Shown piece after piece: positions 24,201-36,200 of a stretch of DNA of 64,000 nt. The number at the start of each line of letters is the position of its first letter. The first letter of the stretch is position 1. A program made the translations under genes and the position numbers. The notes under the pieces were generated by a model. It saw nothing but the letters and a program-made list of their open reading frames with translations, did no database searches and had not been told where the DNA came from. Source of the stretch: Membranipora membranacea (lineage: Eukaryota > Bryozoa > Gymnolaemata > Cheilostomatida > Membraniporidae); contig OU612067.1 in the NCBI GenBank assembly GCA_914767715.1, positions 30,974,162 to 31,038,161 on the forward strand, read 5' to 3'.

Positions 24201-27200
24201 CAATTCAACCCTACAGAGTCTGCAGAAGGCAGAATAAAACCCGAGATTATGATGTAGCAGTTTATTGTACTTACCAGCATCTAAAGTCTCAGCTCTAGAG
24301 GTCGGTAGTTTCTTGCGGTTTTTGTACTTCTCCTTATTACATATGACACAGGTAGAAGAGAATGTCTGAGGCTTACTAGTACTCTGTTCTGAAGACCTGA
24401 GTTTCTTTGGGCTCGGCAAATTGGCTCCATCCTCATTCTTAAAAACAGGATATTATTAGAGCAGGGTTAATGAGTAGCAATTACAAGGGTCAATCAATCA
24501 AGACTGAAAAAAATTGAAGGCATCTCAGATTTTCCAACTATGATTTAATTCAGTGTTGTGATCATTCTGTGATAAATAATAGAGTTCTATCAAGGAGTAA
24601 AAGTCTTTTACTCCCTGATAGAACTCTCTTATTTATCACAGAATGACCTTCTTGGCCCAAACACTCTCTCTGACTGAGAGCAACGTCACACAAAGTTTCA
24701 TATCAGTTCAAACAAAGCAACACAAGGTCCCAGCCGGCAAGGTTTAGCCAGCAACCTTTTGTAGAGGTTGCCAATGGGCAGCTTTATTGTTGGCCAATAT
24801 CCTCTGACATCACCTGTCTTTGATAGGTATGCCAGAGGGAGCCAGATATCCCAATTTCCCAGCAACAGATATAATTGGTTGTAGATGTTTCTGCTTTTAT
24901 ACTCTATTTTCTTGCCATTGGCGGTTGCAGAAATAACCTTTCTGGACTGACAACACATAGCCAACACTCAAATATTAATGTATTTACCATCTATTAGTAT
25001 GGCTCCAGCATGAGAACATATTACTCCCCATTGTTTTCGATAGGGCTCTCAACCACTCAGGTTTAGCCTGAGTTACTCAGATTTTTGGGTTCAACTCAGG
25101 CTACTCAGGGGATTTGAGAATGTAAGCTAAAAACTCAGATTTTGCTCGTTGGCAGAGATGAATAATATATAAACAATGCTAAATGTTGCCTTACAATAAT
25201 TTATGCCATATTATTAATGAATGATCAGGTATTAGATTCTAGTTGTGATAAGCTATGTAAATAATACTGCACTGCCTAAACTAATATTACCAAAGATTAT
25301 AAATACTCTCACTGCCTGCCTATTCAAGTCATTTATGTGAAATCGATATGGCTAAATTCCAATTTGCATTTGAGAATGCTTTTAAAATTTAGCTTGTAAC
25401 GAACTTGACATGATTGAATGAATCTAGTCTCTAATTTGAATACACTAATAATAATAAATTCTATTTATGAAACACTTAATAAAATTGTTTAAAAACAATG
25501 GTTTCTAAGCGTTATAGAATATCGACACATTACACCAAGACCCCCACTGAGATGAATAATAAAGATAACATCACACTTTTGCATGAGAATAATGTGTGGT
25601 ATTTGTTGTAGGTATTTTATTTCATTTGTGATAAGCTATGCTCTTATTGAACTGCCAATCCCAGTGATTTGCGAAATAGAATATTATGTCTAAATAGAAG
25701 TTTAGACATGTTAAAAAAGTGATTTTGCAGGTGAACCGGATAAATCCAGGCAATGACTTCAATAGCATCAAATTACATTGATTATGGCTTTCTACCATGG
25801 CGCCATGACTCGTCAGCGTTTAAATGAATATTTCTACAACCATCATATTTTAACATCATGGGGATACATTTTCGCCTGTGGCGACGGTCTTGGTTAGTCC
25901 ATATGAATTGGTTCATCTGGATCAAATCTAAAATTGTTTGCGATTTTATGTTTACAAGAAATGCTCTAGGTTTTTATTGATTTACTTGCTATCACAAACA
26001 TGAAATGTTGCGAGAAAAGGATGCATATACTTTGTCAATAAAGGAGCTTGTTGCTAGAGTATGGAACTTGCATTTGAGGGCATCGCTCTAAAAAAATTGT
26101 GTTTGATGTGATGCCCATCAGCAAAACAGCACAATAATATCGAGGTCGCCTACGTCAAGCCTCAAATTCTTGGCAACATTAAAAACTTTCCTTAGTAATT
26201 TCTTGTCTATGGTACATATGCTCATGTGCAAAACAGGCAGACAGTACATCAAGAGGGAAACTACAAAACCTTTGAACATCATGAAAGCTAATGGCTTTGA
26301 ACTTAGATGCAACATTGTTTTAACAACATACATTCTTTGACTTGCTTTGCCAGCTATTCTTTGCACATAATCTTCAAATATCAGGGGTTTCACCCGACAA
26401 TATTTCTGTGTCATCTCAGGCGTACCCTCAGCTGTTTATGCTCAGGGTGTTTTACACCTTTAAAATACCACTATATGACATGCTAATATCAAAACTCAGG
26501 TTTCGAATCCTCCCAGGTTGAGAGCCCTGGGTTTCGATGGTACAAATTTACTGTAGTACCAATCCTAGAGGTCTAGGCTGAGTGTAAAAATGGTTGTCAC
26601 GGTTAGGTCGATGTAATTTGCAGACCAATGTAGCATTTGTCTCCCCTAGCGAAGTGCTTGTTTTTGAGAATGCTTTACATCCAGACACCAAGTAATCAAA
26701 TAAGACATGAGCATCCTCAAATAATTCCTGTGAACAAGTATCACATCCAAGAAATTTGAAATAGGCAAATAAGACGTGGCCATTGATTGAATCAATTGCT
26801 TCTGGCACCACTTAATACGCAACACAACAAGTGGTGGTCAGGAAGTGATACATTTGTTAAATTATGAATTAATTATTCTTGCTAGGTATCTAAATACCAA
26901 ATGCTAAATGCTCTTAGCAAGGCAGAAGCACACTACAGACCCCACTCAGCCAGTACCTCTTACTCCCTCTCCCACAGGCCTTCTAGGTAATTTTATAAAA
27001 TAAATAAATATAACAAATAATTTAACGATATAATCTTGATATCGGATAATATTGGATAGAGACAGTTAATAATATCCCTGATATATCCTTCCCTGAGAAG
27101 GATATATCAGGGATATTATTAACCTGTCTCTGAGAAGGATATAAAACCTCTATTAAAATTCTTGAAGAGGTTGCTAAAAATCCCTTTTTGGCAACCTCAT

Positions 27201-30200
27201 CCACCGGTCCATATGGCATACTATTGGCAACAGTGTTCAGCCTCTTCCGGTAACCTCTTTCCAACTCATTTTAGACAACTATTTGCCCGCTAGGGGTGGT
27301 CTTCCATACAGCACCGTGGTCATCAATTAATACCTTGAGAATAAATCCTGAATCATGAGCATGTTCTATACATACCTTTCTCTTCATGGCACTTTCCTTG
27401 GCTCATTCTAGCTTGGATTTAGAAAATCTGAACATACAAAGACGATGGTATTTATAGGTACTACATTCATCCATTGTCATTGTCAATAGACTAGTAGATT
27501 TTTGGCAATGAAGCATTCCGGCTCTTTCCCAGTTTTCACCCACTCTTTAGCCACATATTTGAGTTCAGCAAGCTTTGAGGCTGACAAAACAACACTGTCG
27601 GCTGTTTCATCTACTTTCTCATAGTGAATAATACACTCAATAATGTTAGTCAAAGTGATACCGTCATTTTGTTAGACATGTGTTCATCCTTCCTTGTATT
27701 ATCATATTATGTCATCTGCTAAAGCATGAGAGTTAAATTTAACAAAGGCTGGGCGTAAGTCAATAGCACCGTACAAAGATGCATTATAAATATTTGCTAT
27801 GTCAATGCCAAATTCAAGTTGATGTGATTGAGTATTTTATAAATAGATTTCTTTATTATCACACTGATGATTGGTCCTCTATACAAGTAGGTCAGCTTGA
27901 GGATTTATGTTCTCTTCATTTAAATTGAAAACGAATTGCCATTTATTTTCAAAATATGACCACTACAACTGGGTACACCCGGTGAATTTTACAGAACATA
28001 TATTGATGTAGTATAAAAAGTGATCAGAATCCTGCCATCAAATATTGTCCGTGCCATAACAACTTAGGCTATAGCTGCTTCTGGCCTAATAGACAAAACT
28101 TATGTGTTTTGTCTATGGTTTATGCACAGAAATTAAGATGGGCTATTCATGATTGTAATTAGCGAAGTGTCTGGGTCAGATCTTCTCTACTAGTGCTTCT
28201 TAGAAATAGATCGAAATACAAACAATATTGCTAGGTGGGGTGCTTGGGTAAATTTTGCGTGATATATGATGTATATATGAACTCAAGATACTTATGGAAG
28301 ATACGTGATGTCAGGTTGGGCAGATTATCAATGTCGATCATCATTCAGGTTGCTCAGTTAGCTTCTGGTAGTCGTGCTCGGTCAGATTAAGTACAGCTTG
28401 TCTCATTTCTTCTTCATCTTTGTATATCTCAGCCAGCACTTGTTTAATATCGTAGTCAGAAAACTTTTGCTCTTTAGCAAAGGTTCTGAGTTTATTCTTC
28501 AGGGTCACCACATTAGGCCTATTTAGCACCTGGTCAACGTAAAACTCCCCTTTATTTGTTCTTACATACTCGCAGCCGGGAGACAACCTTGCATGCTCAA
28601 ACCAAACATCTTCTATATGATTCCAGCCCTCGACAAAGATATGACATACAAAGCAGCGCACTTTGTCCCCCACTCCGGTATAACAGAATCCAGCAGGGTA
28701 AAGTTCAGCTGGCAGCTTTTTATTGTCCTTTGGCCATTTTCCAAACGTTCCCAATCTGTTTGTGGGGTCTTCCATTTGACTATCGGTAGGCGGAACAGAT
28801 GATTGTTTCGGTATGTAGGCATCATGACATGAATCCGGGCCAGCAGCAAGACATTTGGGGGTGTTGCGAGCGGCTGCAGAAGTGACAATTTGCTGGCTGG
28901 CCTGGCCATCTATTGGAATGTTGCCACAGGTGCTGTAATCTTTGAGGAAGGGACAGGTAAAAGAATATTGTGAATGCTGAACTAGAGGATCATCATTAGC
29001 TTCCCAGCACTCAATGATAACCTGACAAAATGGACATGTCACTCTATCGTTAGTCCCTATGAAAAATAAACCTGCTGCAGCCATTTTTTCTCCCGAGAGT
29101 GTTCCGTGGTGTGGCCACCCTGCTGGAAAAGACCTCACACGATTCTTCTCGCATTTCATAGCTACACATTCCCCATCTGAGTCGTGCCTTATGTTTGTGC
29201 GACGGCTCATGACTGGCAATGCTATCTCACTGATTCGCTGTGACCTAAAATCGAGAAATTAATATGGTTCACCACTTGGACACACTTGGGTCGCATCACA
29301 CTATCGAACAGGTGGAGGATAATGAGATTGTAGTAATTATTTCCCTAGGCTCAAACAACTCAAAACCATTGTGAAACTTTACTCTCTGTAACCTAATTAT
29401 AGCACACCTCTGTTCTTGGGGGCACTTTTGTGAGCATATCATAACTTTGGTGTCTTGTTGATGAAACTTCCTACTCACAGGTTTTGATGCTGGCACATCC
29501 AAAATTCAGTTTGACCAATGAACTCCCTCATTGGTTTGACTAAGGATTTAAGTAAAAACTGACATGGCAGTAAGTAGTATGATTGTATAGGGTCCTACTA
29601 GGTCTGGGTATACTTACTTATTCCTCTGTATATGTGCAGATGTGATCCTTACTCCCTGACTTCAGAGTTTGGGTGCTGTATAAAATGGAGGCTTGTCAGT
29701 TTATATCAACTTCCTGTGACTGCAGGTTGAAAAATGAATTAAGTAAGCCCAAGTTAAAACTGATCAAATATGGAAATCCCAGACCCTCAGAATTGAGCAG
29801 ATGTTAGCCTTTGGTCTTAGAAATAGATGATCTAAAATTGTAGTTTTCCATAGAAAACATTAAACTATAGGTATTAGGAAATCAGAACAAATAGTGATCT
29901 AAGGCTACTCACAATTGATTGATGGGATTTCCATATAGGCTTGCTCGAGTAGAAGTTTCGTCTCAAGCTAATGGGGCGGTAACTCTTATACACAAATTTA
30001 TCATAATTGGAAATTACTGTTTGCAGAAAAGATGTGAGTGGAGGCACATAGAATATTCCTTGCCAGAGGCTACACTTGATAGATCCAAATATTAGTTGTT
30101 TTCCACAGACCAAAGCACTTTTATTTAAATCGTAACAGAAAAATCAGGGGCTCTAACAAATTAATGCGCAAAAAATAGTGTGATTGTTGATGCACAAGAA

Positions 30201-33200
30201 TCAAGTAATACAATACATGGTTGTAGTAACCATAGTTATAAAAAGAATAGTAACCCGTATTGCTCCACCGAGGAACTAGTCATGCCACTGCAGTTTTTGA
30301 AGTTCAAACTTAATTGCCAGTCCTTGGGTGGATGATACCTCTCCTTCCTCGCATCTTCTTTATGTTTGTCTTGCTTGCAGTGTTTAAAGTTCTCTTTTAC
30401 TGGTATGATCACACTTCAGAGAAACATCGTGCAACACAGTCATCGTATAAAGCTGGTGTCAAATTTCACCATGCACCAGCAGTCAATCTAGGGTTGCCAC
30501 TTAGTCCTGAATGTTGAGAAGAGGCAGGTTGAACCGATTGTCGGTCATCACTCAGTACTGCCGAGTTAGTTTCTAGTAGCTCTGATCTGTCATAGTAGCT
30601 ACTGCTTGTCTCATTTCTTCCTCATCTATGTAGATCTCACCCAGCACCTGGTCGATCTCATACTTAGTAAAGCCCCGCTGTGTAGCGTAGGTTCTGAGTT
30701 TATCCTTCAGGGTAACTACATTAGGCCTATTAAGAACCTGATCTATGTAAAACTCCCCTTTATTTGTCCTCACATACTCGCAGTCAGGAAACAGCCTTGC
30801 GTGTTCAGACCAAGCATTATCGATGCTATTCCAGCCCTCTACAAGGCCTCTGCAGACAAAGCAACATACTCTGTCACCATATCCTGTGTAGTAGAAGCCG
30901 GCAGGGTAGAGCTCATATGGGTACTTGACATTACTCTTAGGCCAGTGTCCAAAAGTGGCCAGTCTGTTTGTGGGGTCTTCCATTCCACTATCGGTAGTAT
31001 CAGTACTATCAGTGGGCTGATAAGAAGCATGATTTTCGTATATATAGGCATCCATATGTGTGTTCTGTCCAGCAAGAGGATATGTAGGGGAGTTATGGGC
31101 GGCTGCAGCGAGGCCTCTCTGCTGGAGGAACGGGCAGCCAGTCGAGCAACGAAGTTGATGCTCTAATAGTGGGTCATCAATATCTTCCCATTGGTCGATG
31201 AAAACCTTACAGAATGGACATGTCACTCTGTCATGTGGGCCCTGGAAAAAGAAACCTGCTGCAGCCATATTTTCTCTGGAGAGGCTTCCATGGTATGGCC
31301 ACTCCATCCCAAATGACTTCAAACGATTCCCCTCACATTTCATCGCATCGTTCTCCTCATCAGAAGCCAGCCTTGGGTTTGTGTGACGGCTCATAGCTGA
31401 CTACGCTTGTCTGTTCTCTAAAATAAAAACATTCAACATGTCACAATTTATAGTGCACTAGCCAGTCCCACATTGGTCACATCACACTATGGGATTAGGT
31501 GGAGATAAGTGGATTCAAGTGATTCTTTTCTTATGCACAAATTACTTGACACTTTTAAATGGTAGATCAATCTCCCAAGCACGTTCTCCCACAAATTTTG
31601 TAGTACAGACAGCACAGAACAGGTTATTCATTGTGACACTTGTGACGCCTTATTCGTTGGAAGTCTATATATACTTCAACAATATCAAATGGTTGTTCAA
31701 ACTCATGTACTTGGTGACTCTATTGTCAGGTAACCATGATTTTGGTCATTTGTTGATGAAATTTTGTCCCAGCTTTGAATGAGGGCATACACATCAGATT
31801 TTAGTAACAGCTGACATTGTACACTGAATAAGTTGCACATTAAGTATTAAAAGTAAATTGTACAGGGTCCTAGGCTGCTAGTACATATTAGTCACCTCAC
31901 CTCTTCCTCTGTATTTGTGCAGATATGATCTTCTCACTCTAAATTCAGAATTTGGGTGCTGATTCAAATAGAAGTTTGTCAGTTTATATCAACTTCCTGT
32001 GACTGCAGGTTGAAAAAGTTATGAAATAGCCCCTGTTTTAGTACAATTATTATGGAGATCCCAAACTCTCAGAATTTAGCATCACTAGCCTTAGATTCTA
32101 GATGCAGATTATTATAAATGGTTAATATCGACCAAACTTAAGTGTCATATAGGAAGTTGGGAAATCAAAACAAACAGATCTAAGGCTACTCACAATTGAT
32201 TGATGGAATTTCCATAAAAGCTTACACGGTAGAAGTTTCATCGCAATTTAATGAGATGCCTACACACAATTGTGTCTTATAAGGCTTTCCTGATAGCAGA
32301 GAACGTCGCAGGGGTGTAACAAAGAATGGTGGTCCTTTCTGTTAAATTTCACTATATTATTATTTTCTTGGATGAGTACAATATTAACGACATATTTAAT
32401 CAAAATAATTTTATTAAAAAATCAGACTTTAAGAACTGGTTGGCGCTTGAACATCAGTTTGCAAAAATATAAATTTTCATATATGTAATAAACAATCAGG
32501 TATATTTTGATATAGCTGTCACTTCCTTTTGCTGCAGTTATTAAATAACAATGATGCCCCATGTGGATGATACCTCTCCATGGTATTGCCGCTCCTTCTG
32601 TAATATGTGGTGATCGCAGTGTTTACTGGCCAGACCACGCTTTAACATAGGGCCATCACAGTCAGCATTATGAGCTGGTGTAAAATTTCATTTGCACAGG
32701 CCAGCTCATATCGAGTTAATCTTGTCACTCAAACATGGATTTTAATATGAAGCAGGTTATGCAGGATATCAGTGTTGGTCATCATTCAGCCTGCTGATTT
32801 AGTTTCTGATAGTCGTGCTCTGTCATATTAAGTACTGCTTGTCTCATTTCTTCCTCATCTTTGTATATCTCACCAAGCACTTGGTCAATCTCAAACTTGG
32901 TAAAACCTCGTTGTGTAGCAAAGGTTCTGAGCTTATCTTTCAGGGTAACCACATTAGGCCGATTTAGAACCTGATCTATGTAGAACTCCCCTTTATTTAT
33001 TCTGACATAATCGCAATTGGGAAACAACCTTGCGTGTTCGGACCAAGCATTATCGATGTGATTCCATCCCTCTACACAACCTCCACAGTCGAAACAGCGA
33101 ACTTTGTCACCCTCTCCTGTGTAGTAGAAGCCAGCTGGGTAAAGCTCATATGGTTGCTTTCTGTTGTCAGCTGGCCATCCTCCGAATGAAGCCAATCTAT

Positions 33201-36200
33201 CGGTACGGTCCTCCATTTCTCTCTCAGTAGGCTGAAAAGATGATTGTCTTGGCATGTAAGCATCCATTTGTGGATCAACACCAGCAGCAGGATGTGTATG
33301 GGAGTTATGGGCAGCTGCAGTAAGCCCCCTCTGCTGGAGGAAGGGACAACCAGTGGTGCAATGCTTGTGGTGCTCTTCTAATGGGTTGTCGTTAAGGTCC
33401 CAGTGCTCGATAAAAAGCCTACAAAACGGACATGTCACACTATCATCTGGTCCCTGATAATAAAAGCCTGCTGCAGCCATCCTTTCTCCCGAGAGACTAC
33501 CTACGTGCTGCCACCCCAGTCCAAACGACCTTAGCCGATTCTCCTCGATCTTCATTGCTTCATTCTCCTCATCAGAAACAATCCTCCTAAGGTTTTTCTG
33601 ACTCCCAGCTGGCTGTACCATCTTGTCGGTTGGGTGCAGCTCCCTAAAACAACAAAAACATTCACCAAGTTATGCTTGGTTCACATTGTCCCAAATCACA
33701 CTAGGATGCCATCCCAGATGCTTATCCCAGTCACTTTATAACATTCATCCCAGATAGCCATCCCAGATAGCCATCCCAGATAGCCATCCCAGATAGCCAT
33801 CCCAGATAGCCATCCCAGATAGCCATCCCAGATAGCCATCCCAGTCAATGTGAACAAGAAAATGACACAATCCCAGACTGTCTGGGTCCGTCTGGGATAG
33901 CATCGGGAAAGTTCGTAAGCGTCAAACTTTCCCGATGCTATCCCAGACGGACCCAGACAGTCTGGGATTGTGTCATTTTCTTGTTCACATTGACTGGGAT
34001 GGCTATCTGGGATGAATGTTATAATGTGACTGGGATAAGCCTATGGGATGGCATCCTAGTGTCATCTGGGACAATGTGAACCAAGCATAACACCCAGTGC
34101 ACCAAATATCATTTTTGTCACATCACATCAGCTAATTTTTTCACAATTTTTTAGTAGGGAGTGGCAATACGATCAGACAAATAATCAATCAATCAACACA
34201 ATCGATTAATCAATCACACATTACTGATAGGAGCAGGTTGTCACAGGAAAGCTTAACTAATGTCTCAGTCATATATAACATAGTTAAACTTACTAGTAGT
34301 TTTATGTGTGCTGTTGGGTTACACTTCCTGATTTAGTCTTCAAAATTTGGGTGATGATAAAAATAGATTCAGTTCAAGTTAGCATCCTGTGACTGCAGGT
34401 TGATAAAAATGAAATTGGCTATGTTTTGGTGCAATAATTATGGAACTCCCAAAAGCTCAGCATTTAGCCTATATTCCTAGATTTAGACCATCTAAGACTG
34501 CTGTTATAAAGAAATTTAATTCTAACTTTTAACGGATGGGCTATCATAACATTTAGATCTTAAGCTACTCACAATTGACTCATGGAATTTCCATTCTAGC
34601 TTAGCGAGTAGAAGTTTGCTTTTAAATTGTAAGAAGAAGCAACTCTTGAATAGAAATATGTTATGATGAAAATGTGCTGTAAGTAGAACAGGGTACGGGA
34701 GGTGGGGCATTAAAACGCCCGCAATCTTCTTTGATTGTGGCTGAGTTTGTTTTCTCTGTGTATAGAGGAGGCAAGGGAATTAGTTTTGAATAACATGCTA
34801 AGGATTACTGTGGTTAAGGTGAATGAGCAGTAAAGTTTTGTCTCCAGCTTGTATTGCAATATCAACAGCTATCATTAGAAAATCCAGCAAGAGCCATCAT
34901 GAGCTACAGCAACTTGTAGACTATATGAAATAATGGGTGGATGAAAACTCTATGATGGCCAACTTGAAATCAGACACAACTAAAAAAGGTCACCCTAGCA
35001 ATGCCTAAACAGGGTGATGAGTACAATATGCAACAGCAGTGGAACATCAAATGTCAGCAAACTTTTTAGTGTGTCTGGTGATATTCACTTAAAGCCTACC
35101 GAGAGATGAAAGCAATACACAGTCTGGCAGACAGTTCTGCAGTAGTCATGCAATGTTTCTATACCGAGAAAATCCATAGCACTTCTGAGTAGAAGTTATG
35201 TATAGTGTTAAAAATTGTTACGCAAACAAAGTGACAAAGTGAGCATACCTCATAGATTTAATAATTTATTTTTAATACGTCCATGCTATACAAACTAGAT
35301 ATAGTTTGATCCTGTTTGCGTGTCCTTAGAATGGCTCCCCCTCAACTGATAAGCTGCAGGCACCAAGGGATCAAGGGTCGAGGTATGGTAATTGTCCTCT
35401 CCAAGATGGACATCATGTGCATGTTTGTCTGCGGCTGATTAGTGGAGGGGAGCAATTCCAAATGCAGACACACAGACCAACATAACAGTTTTGAAGAATA
35501 AGCTGATTCCCACGCTCTGTACTTACACCATTTTACTTACTATTTTCAGGTTTATCACTCTGATACTGCCGTCGTTCCGTGATATCACATACCCGTCAGA
35601 TTTAGATAAGCGTAAGGAACAGTTCGGACTTGGGGATAATTCAGCGCTCAGGGAGATACTACTGAGACAGATGATGGATATACTACTCATGCCTTACAGG
35701 TTAGCGGGGAGGGCAAGATTGAGAGGGTAATGCAATTAAAAATAAGATATTTGAGCAATTGATCGCGCGAGGAGTGTTTTATGAGGGACTTAGAACTGAA
35801 CTCTTACATGTTTTTTGCTCTTCCTGTGGAAACTTGACCCGTTCAACAAACCTCAGTGCGGGCAAACTAAGTATAACAGCATAACGTTGTGACCTCTCAC
35901 CTCACTAAAATATCATATCAGCAGCATTCCAGCTCAGTTTACAAACAAAATTCATGTATTCTGACTCTTGGCAGTACCTGTAGCCAAGTTTGCCTATATC
36001 TGTTCTCAATCCGGTCTAAACTAGTGCTTGACTAAAAAAGACTTGAAGAGAAGTTATAAGTGTATAGTTGTGTTCCAGATTGGCCAGTTTGTAGTGTTAT
36101 GCTATCATTGGTTGAGAGACTTTGCTAACAACTATTCTGAGACAATTGTTTGTCCGCTTAAATTGGTTCTTACATTCTTATCCTCAATCTCTGAAGGCTG

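Larger units (their letters stand above)
20656..28117. mobile_element. 7.46-kb DNA transposon with expanded subterminal satellite
   Basis: Inverted ends sharing AGGCCAGAAGCAGC, ATGGCACGGACAAT and TTTGATGGCAGGA (left 20661-20726, right 28031-28087), with weaker homology reaching the satellite motif GGGTGTACCC. Flanked by an exact 8-bp repeat GTTTATGC (20648-20655 and 28118-28125). The paralogous empty region is near 14966. Inside: a satellite array, a broken minus-strand gene, a hairpin, a nested hAT element with LINE debris, and decayed coding DNA. No intact transposase was recognised, so the superfamily is unknown (hAT, P, Merlin and the Zisupton group make 8-bp duplications). Confidence 0.7.
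17708..30490 (-). repeat. Segmental duplication, copy 2 (genes A' and B'), expanded by insertions
   Basis: Head-to-tail partner of 12680-17700. It aligns as 17708-19836, 20489-20647 and 28118-30490; the gaps are a 652-bp insertion (19837-20488) and a 7.46-kb transposon (20656-28117), each with target-site duplication. Confidence 0.88.

Noticed and set aside
30606-31166. 186-residue plus-strand open frame
   Set aside because: It is the antisense shadow of BIR gene C; the minus-strand frame carries both zinc sites and the plus-strand one has no domain.
35491-35549. Upstream extension of ECM29 exon 4 as a separate start
   Set aside because: TATTTTCAG at 35541-35549 is an acceptor and the preceding exon supplies the split codon.
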